A stretch of DNA of 64,000 nucleotides. Source: Nocardia niwae NBRC 108934 = DSM 45340 (GTDB lineage Bacteria; Actinomycetota; Actinomycetes; Mycobacteriales; Mycobacteriaceae). The DNA lies in contig NZ_BDCK01000024.1 in the NCBI RefSeq assembly GCF_001613465.1, positions 1-64,000 of the forward strand, in the 5' to 3' direction. Position 1 is the first letter of the stretch, and each line of letters opens with the position of its first letter. Under the pieces are notes generated by a model. It did no database searches, was not told the DNA's origin, and saw nothing but the letters and a program-made list of their open reading frames with translations. The translations under genes and the position numbers were made by a program. Of this stretch, positions 51,774-59,524 are shown piece after piece.

Positions 51774-54023
51774 TCACACGAGTTCGGGAGCGGCCTGATG
51801 GCCCGCGTCATCGATGTGCGCGATCCCGTTCTCGGTCACCTCGACCACCCGGGCACTGGCGATGTCGAAGAACAGGCCCGACACCGTGACGCCGCGCTCG
51901 GCCACCGCCTTGCGCACCGCCGGATGCCCGTGCAGGATCTCGAGCTGCACCGCGACGTTCACCATGGCCAGCTGATCGACCTCGCCGAAACCGGCCTCCC
52001 GCGCGGCAGCCGCGACCGGATGGCCCGCGCGGAATCGCTCCAGACTCGGTCGTGCATGCGCGAGCCAAGCGTCCACACCGGGCACCTCGGCGCCGGTGTG
52101 CAGCGCCGTCATCGCACCGCAGGAGGAATGCCCGCAGACCACGATCGAGCGGACGTTCAGCTGTTCGAGCGCGAACACCAGTGCGGCTTCCACCGACGCG
52201 TCGCCCTCGGCGGGCGCGAGGTTGCCCACGTTGCGGACGGTGAACAGGTCGCCGGGTCCGCTGTTGGTGATGATGTTCGGCACGATCCGGGAGTCCGAGC
52301 AGGTCAGGAAGAACGAATCCGGGTCTTGCGTGTCGCGCAGCTCGCCCAGGTGCGGCCGGACGACGTGCGCGTGGCTGCGGTGGTAGGCAGCGACGCCCGC
52401 CGCGACCGGATTGGCGTGCCGCTCGTCGCGCCGCCAGGGGCCGAGGATGTCGTCCCAGACCGACCGCGCGAAGCTGCGCGCGGGCGGCTGCGCCCCCGCG
52501 TGGGCCATCCTGGCCCCGCCGATCTCTACGAAATCGACACTGCCTCCGTTGTTCACCTGCTGACGGGCGAACTCCTCGATGGCCTCGAACGCCGCGTGAT
52601 CCAGGAAGTCGACGGTCATCTCCACCGTGACGTCGGCCCCCGGGGGGATCATCGCGAACTGCGCCGACAACTTCGGCAGTGCGAGGAAGGTGGCCGAGCC
52701 GTCGATGGTCACCAGCCAGCGCTGCGTACCGGCAACCTGTTCGGCCTTGATCGCCACCCGGACCACCCGCCACAGCAGCAGGCCGAAGGCCAGGCCCAGA
52801 CCGATCAGCACGCCCTCCAGCAGGTTCAGGAACACCACCCCGAGCACCGTCACGGCGTAGACCAGCAGGTCACCGGTGCGCCGGGCCAGTTTGATGTGGG
52901 CCAGTTTGACCAGCTGGGTGCCGATCACGATGAGCAGACCGGCCAGCGCGGCCTTCGGGATCTGCTCCACCACGGAGACCAGCGCCACGGAGAACACCAG
53001 CACCCAGACACCGTGCAGCACCGCGGAGGCGCGGCTGTGCGCGCCCGCCTGCACGTTGGTGGCGCTACGCACGATGACGCCGGTGACCGGCAGGCCACCG
53101 AGCAGGCCCGACAGCACGTTCGCCGAGCCCTGGCCGATGAGTTCCCGATCGAAGTCGGTCCGCTTGCGCGAGTGCATCTTGTCCACGGCCACCGCCGACA
53201 GCAGGCTCTCCACGCTGGCGATCAGGGCGATGGTGAGGATGGCCAGGACCAGGCCCGACCAGTCGCCGCGCGGCAGCGCGGGCAGACCGATGGCGTCGAA
53301 CAGCGAGCCGTTGAGCACGATGCGCTCGGCATCGAGCGGCAGCACCAGCGACAACACCGTGCCGACGAGCACCGCGACCAGCGGACCCGGCACGACGCGC
53401 ACCCGGGCGGGCAGGTACTTCCAGCCGAGCATGATCGCGATCACCACCGCGCCGATCAGCGCGCCGCCGCCGTGCAGGGACACCAGCTGACCGGGCAGTT
53501 CCACGATGTTGCGCCAAGCCGAGCTGTGCGAGGAACCGCCCAGCAGCACATGGATCTGCTGCAGCGCGATCGTGATGCCGATGCCGGCCAGCATCGCGTG
53601 CACCACCACGGGCGCCACGGCGAGCGCCGCCCTGGCCACGCGGCTGAGCCCGAGCAGAATCTGCAGTACACCGGCCGCGAAGACGATGAAACATGTCGTG
53701 CGCCAGCCGAACTGGTTGATCGTCTCGGCTACCACCACGGTGAGGCCCGCGGCCGGGCCGCTCACCTGGAGGACCGATCCGCCGAGGGTACCGACGACGA
53801 TGCCGCCGATCACGGCGGCGATGAGCCCTGCGGCGACGGGGGCTCCGGAGGCGATCGCGATACCGAGCGAAAGTGGTAGCGCGACAAGGAAAACCACGAT
53901 CGACGAGGGCAGGTCGTGGCGGAGGATTTCGGTGAAACGGTCGGACAATGGTCCGGAACTGCGGCCCGAGCCCGGTGGTGCGGGCACTGACGGTGGCGGG
54001 GCTAAATCGTGATCGATAGCCAT
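51774..54023 (-). CDS. SulP-family anion transporter fused to STAS-like and beta-carbonic anhydrase domains (copy 1)
   Basis: 749 residues from ATG 54023 with GAAGGAGAG upstream. Residues 40–420 are a SulP transporter (LVALPLSLGIAIASGAPVAAG, VLQVSGPAAGLTVVVAE, AVAVDKMHSRKRTDFDRELIGQG). Residues 430–510 are a STAS-like domain. From about 550 a beta-carbonic anhydrase has its zinc site complete: C575-x-D577-x-R579 (FLTCSDSRIVPN) and H632-x2-C635 (GHSSCGAM). The fusion couples bicarbonate transport to CO2/bicarbonate interconversion. A paralogue lies directly upstream. Confidence 0.95.
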   Translation of the reverse strand: MAIDHDLAPPPSVPAPPGSGRSSGPLSDRFTEILRHDLPSSIVVFLVALPLSLGIAIASGAPVAAGLIAAVIGGIVVGTLGGSVLQVSGPAAGLTVVVAETINQFGWRTTCFIVFAAGVLQILLGLSRVARAALAVAPVVVHAMLAGIGITIALQQIHVLLGGSSHSSAWRNIVELPGQLVSLHGGGALIGAVVIAIMLGWKYLPARVRVVPGPLVAVLVGTVLSLVLPLDAERIVLNGSLFDAIGLPALPRGDWSGLVLAILTIALIASVESLLSAVAVDKMHSRKRTDFDRELIGQGSANVLSGLLGGLPVTGVIVRSATNVQAGAHSRASAVLHGVWVLVFSVALVSVVEQIPKAALAGLLIVIGTQLVKLAHIKLARRTGDLLVYAVTVLGVVFLNLLEGVLIGLGLAFGLLLWRVVRVAIKAEQVAGTQRWLVTIDGSATFLALPKLSAQFAMIPPGADVTVEMTVDFLDHAAFEAIEEFARQQVNNGGSVDFVEIGGARMAHAGAQPPARSFARSVWDDILGPWRRDERHANPVAAGVAAYHRSHAHVVRPHLGELRDTQDPDSFFLTCSDSRIVPNIITNSGPGDLFTVRNVGNLAPAEGDASVEAALVFALEQLNVRSIVVCGHSSCGAMTALHTGAEVPGVDAWLAHARPSLERFRAGHPVAAAAREAGFGEVDQLAMVNVAVQLEILHGHPAVRKAVAERGVTVSGLFFDIASARVVEVTENGIAHIDDAGHQAAPELV

Positions 54024-54170
54024 GACTCTCCTTCGCCGACTCGGCTGATTCGCCGAGGTCGGTTGACGATCAACATGTCCAGCAGGGCACAAGACCGCGA
54101 ACCGGCATCTCGCGGTGAAGCAGTCCCGACACAGCGATGAGTCGAGATGTAAACGAGTACAAGTCTATTG

Positions 54171-54188
54171 GTAAAGACTTAGCAAAGC
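54171..54188 (-). promoter_or_regulatory. Shared upstream element of the SulP–CA genes (copy 1)
   Basis: On the minus strand it reads CTTTGC and CTTTAC as a direct repeat 11 bp apart, in GCTTTGCTAAGTCTTTAC. The same 18-mer with one change occurs at 56,637–56,654 at nearly the same distance from the other gene's start (148 versus 141 bp). Here TTTACC can also pair with TTACAT 17 bases on as a −35/−10 promoter. Confidence 0.55.
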
Positions 54189-54267
54189 CTGAGAAGTTCG
54201 CCGATTGTGTGTCATTCCCCACTGTCTCGTTGTCGTCATCACCGTGACCCGGAACACAACGCCCAGG

Positions 54268-56496
54268 TCAGACGGTTTCCGCGGTGATCACGCGGCCCTC
54301 GTCGCCGAACTCCGCGATGCCGTCGACCATGACCTCGATCACCCGCGCCGTGGCGAGATCGAAGAACAACCCCGACACCGCCACGCCCCGCTCCTCGATC
54401 CCCCGGCGCACGACCGGGTGTGCGTGCAGCGTCTCCAGCTGCACCGCGACGTTCACCATGCCCAGCTGGTCCACCGCGCCGAAACCCGCTACGGCTGCCG
54501 CGGCGGCCACCGGATGCCCCAGCCGGTAGCGCTCCAGGCTCGGCCGTGCGTGCGCCAGCCAATCGCCGAGTCCCTCCCCCGCCCGCACCTCGCGGTGCAG
54601 CGCCTCCATCGCCCCGCAACCGGAATGGCCGCACACCACGACCGCGCGCACATCCAGCCGCTCCAGCGCGTAGATCAGGGCCGCCTCCACCGAGACGTCC
54701 CCGCCGCGCGCGGGGACCAGATTGCCCACGTTACGAACGGTGAAGAGGTCGCCCGGTCCGCTGTTGGTGATGACGTTCGGCACGATCCGCGCGTCCGCGC
54801 AGGTGAGGAAGAACGAGTCTGCGTCGTGCCGGTGGCGCAGCTTGTCCAGATGCGGGCGCAGCACGTGGGCGTGGCCGCGGTGGTAGGCCGCGATACCGGC
54901 CGCGATGCGGTCCTCCCGATTGCCCGAGCGCCGCCACGGGCCGATGACCTGGTCGATGACCTGCCGGAAATGTCCGCGTTCGGGCGGCCCGGCCAAGGCG
55001 GTGGCCATCCGCGCGCTGCCGAGTTCGGCGAAGTGCACCGTAGCGCCGGCCGATTCGCGCTCGCGAGCCCATTCGGTGAGGAACTCGTGCGTCGCGTGGT
55101 CGAGGAAGTCGACGGTCATCTCGACGGTCACGTCGGCGTCGGCGGGAACCTTCGCCAGTTCCGCGGTCAGTTTCGGCAAGGCCAGGAACGTGCATGTGCC
55201 ATCGATGGTGACCAGCCATCGGCGCGAGCCCGGAACCGGTGCCGCGACGATCGTCACGCGCACCACCCGCCACAGCAGTAGCGCGAAGGCCAGCACCAGG
55301 CCGAGCACCATGCCCTGCAACAGATTCAGGAACACCACACCCAGGACCGTCGCCAGGTATACGTACATTTCGCCGGCCCGCCTGGCCAGCCGGATGTGCG
55401 CCAGTTTGATCAGCTGCACGCCGACGAAGATGAGCAGTCCGGCCAGGGCGGCGGTCGGGATCTGCCGCACCAGCCCGGCCAGCGCGACGGCGAACAGCAG
55501 GATCCAGATTCCGTGCAGCACGGTCGCCGCCCGGCTGCGGGCGCCGGCGTTCGCGTTCGTGATGCTGCGCACGATGACCGCCGCGATGGGCAGACCACCG
55601 AGCAGGCCGGACACCACGTTGGCCGATCCCTGGCCGATCAGTTCCCGGTCGAAGTCGGTGCGGTGGCCCGGCCGCATCTTGTCCACCGCGACGGCCGACA
55701 ACAGGCTCTCGATGCTCGCGATGAGGGCGATCGTCACCATGGTCGTCACGATCGCGGTCGCGCCGCCGGAGGGGATGGCGGGCAGGCCGAGCGCGTCCAC
55801 CAACGATCCGTTCAGCACGATGCGCTCGACATGCGCGGGCAGGACGAGCGCCAGCAGCGTGGCGGTGACCACCGCGACGAGGGGGCCGGGGACCCCGCGC
55901 ACCCATGGCGGCGCGAAGCGCCAGGCGACCAGGATGCCGATCACGACGAGTCCGACCACCAGATCGCCCGTGCGCACCGACATCAGCTGGCGCGGTAGGG
56001 CGACCAGCGCCGCGAACGACGAACTCAGCGAATTCCCGCCCAGCAGTACATGGACCTGCTGCAGCGCGATCACCACTCCGATGCCCGCCAGCATGCCGTG
56101 CACGACCACCGGGGCGATGGCCAACGCGGCTCGGGCGACCCGGCTCAGCCCGAAGAGGATCTGCAGCACGCCCGCGCCGATGGTGATGAAACAGGTTGCG
56201 GCCCAACCGAACTGATGCACACTCTCGGCGACCACCACGGTGAGGCTCGCGGTGGGCCCGCTGACCTGGATCGCGGAGCCGCCGAGCAGTCCGGCCACCA
56301 CACCGCCGACGACGGCGGCGATCAGGCCCGCGGCGACCGGAGCACCGGCGGCCACCGCCACGCCGAGCGAAAGGGGTAGGGCGACCAGGAAGACCACGAT
56401 CGAAGCGGGCAGATCGGCACGGCCGATGGCGGTCAGGCGATCGAGCGCGTCGGCGTGCGGCGACGTCCGTGGTGCGGAATCGGTGTCGGGGGACAT
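54268..56496 (-). CDS. SulP-family anion transporter fused to STAS-like and beta-carbonic anhydrase domains (copy 2)
   Basis: 742 residues from ATG 56496, again with GGCGAAGGAGAG upstream. The domain order is the same as copy 1 and both halves align throughout (LVALPLSLGVAVAAGAPVAAG; AVAVDKMRPGHRTDFDRELIGQG; SITNANAGARSRAATVLHGIW). The carbonic anhydrase site is complete: C566-x-D568-x-R570 (LTCADARIVPN) and H624-x2-C627 (GHSGCGAM). The two genes are a tandem duplication that has diverged noticeably. They are separated by 244 bp containing copy 1's promoter. Confidence 0.95.
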   Translation of the reverse strand: MSPDTDSAPRTSPHADALDRLTAIGRADLPASIVVFLVALPLSLGVAVAAGAPVAAGLIAAVVGGVVAGLLGGSAIQVSGPTASLTVVVAESVHQFGWAATCFITIGAGVLQILFGLSRVARAALAIAPVVVHGMLAGIGVVIALQQVHVLLGGNSLSSSFAALVALPRQLMSVRTGDLVVGLVVIGILVAWRFAPPWVRGVPGPLVAVVTATLLALVLPAHVERIVLNGSLVDALGLPAIPSGGATAIVTTMVTIALIASIESLLSAVAVDKMRPGHRTDFDRELIGQGSANVVSGLLGGLPIAAVIVRSITNANAGARSRAATVLHGIWILLFAVALAGLVRQIPTAALAGLLIFVGVQLIKLAHIRLARRAGEMYVYLATVLGVVFLNLLQGMVLGLVLAFALLLWRVVRVTIVAAPVPGSRRWLVTIDGTCTFLALPKLTAELAKVPADADVTVEMTVDFLDHATHEFLTEWARERESAGATVHFAELGSARMATALAGPPERGHFRQVIDQVIGPWRRSGNREDRIAAGIAAYHRGHAHVLRPHLDKLRHRHDADSFFLTCADARIVPNVITNSGPGDLFTVRNVGNLVPARGGDVSVEAALIYALERLDVRAVVVCGHSGCGAMEALHREVRAGEGLGDWLAHARPSLERYRLGHPVAAAAAVAGFGAVDQLGMVNVAVQLETLHAHPVVRRGIEERGVAVSGLFFDLATARVIEVMVDGIAEFGDEGRVITAETV

Positions 56497-56636
56497 ATTC
56501 TCTCCTTCGCCGAGGTGGATGGCCCCGGTTCATCGGTCAAACATGTTCTTGGCATCGAAAGCGAGCGGCGGGCGAAGCTCGAGCCGGTCGGTCCGTCGGC
56601 GGAAGCACGGTCCTGCGGCAGCCGGTCGACACGATA

Positions 56637-56654
56637 GTAAAGACTTCGCAAAGC
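56637..56654 (-). promoter_or_regulatory. Shared upstream element of the SulP–CA genes (copy 2)
   Basis: GCTTTGCGAAGTCTTTAC on the minus strand, one base different from the copy at 54,171–54,188, 141 bp upstream of the start codon. The rest of the 335-bp upstream region (56,497–56,831) contains no gene. It does contain an inverted repeat GTGACC-CA-GGTCAC at 56,701–56,714. Confidence 0.55.
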
Positions 56655-56831
56655 GCGTGGAAAGGTTTCCGGTCCCGATGACGACAACCGCTACCATAAT
56701 GTGACCCAGGTCACAGCGCAAGATCCGAGTAGCGGACCTCAGCCATTCGAGTAGGTGAAGTCGAAGACTGCCGACGGCGTAGAGAAGAAAGAAGACCGGG
56801 CGGCAATGGCACCGGTCTCGCGTGAAGTAAG

Positions 56832-56903
56832 TGGTCCCAGCTGGGATCGAACCAGCGACCTTCCGCGTGTGAGGCGGACGCTCTCCCGCTGAGCTATGAG
56901 ACC
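56832..56903 (-). tRNA. tRNA-Val (anticodon CAC)
   Basis: Acceptor stem GGTCTCA pairs with TGGGACC, discriminator A. The D-arm has AGCTCAGCGGGAGAGC, the anticodon stem TCCGC/GCGGA carries CAC, and the T-arm has GGTTCGATCC. CCA is not encoded. Confidence 0.95.
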
Positions 56904-56946
56904 TTACGGGGTGCCGGCGGCTGGGATGCCCTCCGGACGAGACGAA

Positions 56947-56977
56947 ACATTAGCACGCGCCACCGGCGGTTCACCAA
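56947..56977 (-). promoter_or_regulatory. Promoter of tRNA-Val(CAC)
   Basis: TAATGT (56,947–56,952) with TTGGTG 19 bases upstream, 43 bp ahead of the tRNA. The same −10 sequence serves the plus-strand tRNA operon. The remainder of the 379-bp gap between the tRNAs (56,904–57,282) shows no gene. Confidence 0.45.
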
Positions 56978-57204
56978 ATCGCCATCCGGGCAGGGACGGT
57001 TCAGCCGCCGCCCTCCGCAGGGCGGCGGTCCCACCGACCAGACTTCGAGAAAGGTCAGGCGCCGCCACCGTCGAGCGGGGCAGCCGACTCGGCGCCTCGA
57101 CCCTCGGGATGGATGTCCGAACGCCTCCCCTCCCCCACGAACCCCACGGGCCACCGGTGTCACAGCACGCCACCTTTCGGATTTCCGCCGTTCTACCAGC
57201 GGAT

Positions 57205-57234
57205 TTGTGCCTTTCGCCGAGCGTCCGCTAATGT
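57205..57234 (+). promoter_or_regulatory. Promoter of the tRNA Gly-Cys-Val operon
   Basis: TTGTGC and TAATGT separated by 18 bases, ending 48 bp before tRNA-Gly. Confidence 0.6.
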
Positions 57235-57282
57235 TCTGTCTCGCACCACGGAGGCCGGAAACGAGCCCCGGGGAGGCAAAAT

Positions 57283-57355
57283 GCGGATGTAGCGCAGCTG
57301 GTAGCGCATCACCTTGCCAAGGTGAGGGTCGCGGGTTCGAATCCCGTCATCCGCT
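57283..57355 (+). tRNA. tRNA-Gly (anticodon GCC)
   Basis: Acceptor GCGGATG/CATCCGC with discriminator T; anticodon stem ACCTT/AAGGT with GCC; T-arm GGTTCGAATCC. First gene of a plus-strand tRNA operon. Confidence 0.95.
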
Positions 57356-57399
57356 CGAGAGGTAGGGCCAGGCAACATTGACGCCGTCCCCCTTTGCGC

Positions 57400-57470
57400 G
57401 GTGGAGTGGCCGAGTGGTGAGGCAACGGCCTGCAAAGCCGTGCACACGGGTTCGATTCCCGTCTCCACCT
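57400..57470 (+). tRNA. tRNA-Cys (anticodon GCA)
   Basis: Acceptor GGTGGAG/CTCCACC with discriminator T; anticodon loop CTGCAAA in stem ACGGC/GCCGT; T-arm GGTTCGATTCC. It lies 44 bp after tRNA-Gly. Confidence 0.95.
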
Positions 57471-57471
57471 C

Positions 57472-57543
57472 GCGCGATTAGCTCAGCGGGAGAGCGCTTC
57501 CCTGACACGGAAGAGGTCACTGGTTCAATCCCAGTATCGCGCA
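57472..57543 (+). tRNA. tRNA-Val (anticodon GAC)
   Basis: Acceptor GCGCGAT/ATCGCGC, discriminator A, followed by an encoded CCA-like CCA at 57,544–57,546. Anticodon loop CTGACAC in stem TTCC/GGAA. It begins one base after tRNA-Cys. An integrase relic lies behind it, so its 3′ end is a likely attachment site. Confidence 0.95.
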
Positions 57544-57563
57544 CCACCGTAGTACCAGGTCAG

Positions 57564-57595
57564 AGGCACTTTTCGAGGAGACTCGGAAGGTGCCT
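57564..57595 (+). terminator. Terminator of the tRNA operon
   Basis: Hairpin with GGCAC-TTTTCGA pairing to TCGGAA-GGTGCC around GGAGAC, followed by TTTCC, 20 bp behind tRNA-Val. Confidence 0.6.
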
Positions 57596-57672
57596 TTCCT
57601 GCTTCGCCCTCCGAACACACACGCAGTACGGACACGATCGAGTAACTCCGAGCTAACGGGAGCAATTCCGGG

Positions 57673-57843
57673 CTAGTTCTGGCTACTGGACATAGCTGCG
57701 CCGAGTAGCACGGCGTGCGCCTCGAGGTCCTTCGGGAACAGGTCGATGTAGACCGACTCCGTGATCGCCGTGGAGGCGTGGCCCATCACGACGAATGCGA
57801 CGTCGACACCTGGATTCTCGAACAGAAACGCGCCAGCGCGTAA
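57673..57843 (-). pseudogene. C-terminal relic of a tyrosine integrase
   Basis: The frame ends at TAG 57,673–57,675. About 56 codons read LRAGAFLFENPGVDVAFVVM, then GHASTAITESVYIDLFPKDL, then EAHAVLLGAA. GHAS holds the active-site His and VYIDLFP the nucleophile Tyr of phage-type integrases. Upstream (above about 57,845) the similarity stops and no start is available, so most of the gene is deleted. It lies 130 bp from the 3′ end of tRNA-Val, the normal place for an integrase of a tRNA-inserted element. Confidence 0.7.
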
Positions 57844-57874
57844 GGGTTCTGTTTCTTTTGCCGTTGTCGCTACT

Positions 57875-57970
57875 TCAGTCGTCGTAGTCGGAAGGCCAGA
57901 AAATCATTGCAGCGATGACGGCCAGCGGGAGCGCGATCACGAACACAAGAGCGGCTTGCGTCGCGCTCAT
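57875..57970 (-). CDS. 31-residue membrane peptide coupled to the next gene
   Basis: ATG 57970 overlaps the stop of the 97-residue gene (ATGA), so it is translated by coupling. The peptide starts MSATQAALVFVIALPLAVIA and ends in IFWPSDYDD: one transmembrane helix with an acidic tail. Short hydrophobic peptides are common in integrated actinobacterial elements but rarely annotated. Confidence 0.5.
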   Translation of the reverse strand: MSATQAALVFVIALPLAVIAAMIFWPSDYDD

Positions 57971-58260
57971 CGCCGTACCCCGCCGAGTGCGGGCCAGCGG
58001 CCGAATGACGCACGCGGCGCGGAGCATTCGACGTCGGCCACCGACATCAAGCGGTCCAGCGTTACCGTGTCCACGTGCGCCGAAGACGGGAGCAAGACCA
58101 CCTCGGCTCCCGAGGACTCGACCTGTTCGACCAGCCCGAGCACGGAAGCGGAATCGGCCAACTTCAGCGGGTATCCCAACCGCCGTGCCAATCTGCGCAC
58201 TTGCGCTATGTCCCATTCCAATGTCGGTGAGCACGGGTCTATCCATCCGAGCGCGTTCAT
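57967..58260 (-). CDS. Small element-borne protein of unknown function
   Basis: 97 residues from ATG 58260. It reads MNALGWIDPCSPTLEWDIAQ, VRRLARRLGYPLKLAD, VLLPSSAHVDTVTLDRLMSV and ADVECSAPRASFGRW. Relatives with the same opening (LGWIDP … WD … QVRRLARRLGY) are, as far as I recall, frequent beside helix-turn-helix regulators in Nocardia/Streptomyces elements. The alternation of predicted strands and helices faintly recalls the resolvase N-terminal fold, without its catalytic Ser. Divergent from the regulator at 58,443. Confidence 0.6.
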   Translation of the reverse strand: MNALGWIDPCSPTLEWDIAQVRRLARRLGYPLKLADSASVLGLVEQVESSGAEVVLLPSSAHVDTVTLDRLMSVADVECSAPRASFGRWPALGGVRR

Positions 58261-58442
58261 TCCCCCGCCTTCTGTCCCCTGTCGTTGGTAGGCACCCGCC
58301 GCCGGGGATGCGCCGGGGCAACATCGTCGGCATCCGGCGGTGTCCACCCGGCGGCGGGGCTGAAACGACGCTATGCGGGAAGGGTTCGCGCACCTACGTT
58401 TTCGGCGTCCGCAGGTGTCCACACCCCAGTTACGCTGGTGTG

Positions 58443-59381
58443 GTGGAAACCGGGGCGCTCATGCGTGCCGCTCGTGAAGCGGCCGGTATCTCTCTGCGCG
58501 TGATGGCGGAACGGTCGTTTTACAGCAAGACCTATCTGTCGGCGATCGAGACCGGGCAGCGCCCCGTGCCCGCCGGAGTGACCGCCGCCTACGAACGGGT
58601 CTTGGGAACAACGGACCTGGGCCGACTGACCACCGCCGCAAGGTCGGCTGCGAGCGTGGACGCCAGCGCCCTAGCAGACGTCGCCATGATGCTTTCGTCT
58701 ACCCGCCGGATCGAGGACGCGGCCGGTGCCCTGGCGGTGCTTCCGGCGGTACGCGGCATGTCCGCCATGTCCGAGCATTTCGCACGCGAAGCACGCACGG
58801 CCCGCACCGAGGCGGCGGCGCTCGCCTCCGAGATCACGCAGTACCGGGGTTGGCTCGAACACGCAGTGGGGGCCGACACCGCCGCGCGGCGCAGCCTGAC
58901 CACGGCTGTGGACCTGGCAGCAGAGTCCCGCGACCCAGACCGACTCGTCCACAGTCTAGGTTTCGCCGGATACGTGGCGTGGAGCGCGACCGGGGACTAT
59001 GGCGAGGTGATCGCCCTGTCGGACGCCGCGCTGGCGGTCCGTGGCGCGCACCCGGTCCTGGTCGCCTACGCGCGGATGCGCAGGGCCGAACTACTGGCCG
59101 CGCGCGGGGAGGCAGGCGAAGCGCTGCGTGCACTCTCCGAGGCCGACGCGGCGACAGACGCGGCGGACGGTATTGAACCGCCCGAAGCCATGTACTGGTG
59201 GACACCCGGATTCGGCGGCGTGCAGCGCGGTGGAGTCCTGTCCTTGCTGGGCGACACGGCCAACGCGATCCAGGAAGCATCGGATGGTCTGGCCGAGATG
59301 CCCGTCGAGCACCGGCGAACCGAGTGGCTGGCTTCCGCGCTGCGCCGCGTCGACCCGGACATGAACCCGGTCAGCGGGTAA
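58443..59381 (+). CDS. XRE-type helix-turn-helix regulator with TPR-like C-terminal domain
   Basis: 312 residues from GTG 58443. TACGCT seven bases upstream fits a TANNNT −10 box, so the mRNA is probably leaderless. Helix-turn-helix: LMRAAREAAGISLRVMAERS, then FYSKTYLSAIETGQRPV. The remaining 220 residues are Ala-rich paired helices (YRGWLEHAVGADTAARRSL, GEVIALSDAALAVRGAHP …) as in TPR-containing regulators. It sits opposite the two small genes and next to the integrase relic, and so is the likely control gene of the element. Confidence 0.85.
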   Translation: METGALMRAAREAAGISLRVMAERSFYSKTYLSAIETGQRPVPAGVTAAYERVLGTTDLGRLTTAARSAASVDASALADVAMMLSSTRRIEDAAGALAVLPAVRGMSAMSEHFAREARTARTEAAALASEITQYRGWLEHAVGADTAARRSLTTAVDLAAESRDPDRLVHSLGFAGYVAWSATGDYGEVIALSDAALAVRGAHPVLVAYARMRRAELLAARGEAGEALRALSEADAATDAADGIEPPEAMYWWTPGFGGVQRGGVLSLLGDTANAIQEASDGLAEMPVEHRRTEWLASALRRVDPDMNPVSG

Positions 59382-59524
59382 TACGGTGCCTGGTCCGCGT
59401 ACACACAGCACACACCCGATCACCGATGGCAGGACCTCCTCACGTCCGCGAGTGCGGGACCGGTGTCGGTCGGCGGGGCTACGCTGTGGCGCACAGTGCC
59501 GGAGCCGAGTCAGGGGGTTGTCGC

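Noticed and set aside
56497..58442. Second copy of the tRNA-Val 3′ end as the far attachment site of the element
   Set aside because: I looked for GGTTCAATCCCAG-type repeats to the right and found none by eye; the far end may be beyond the window or lost.
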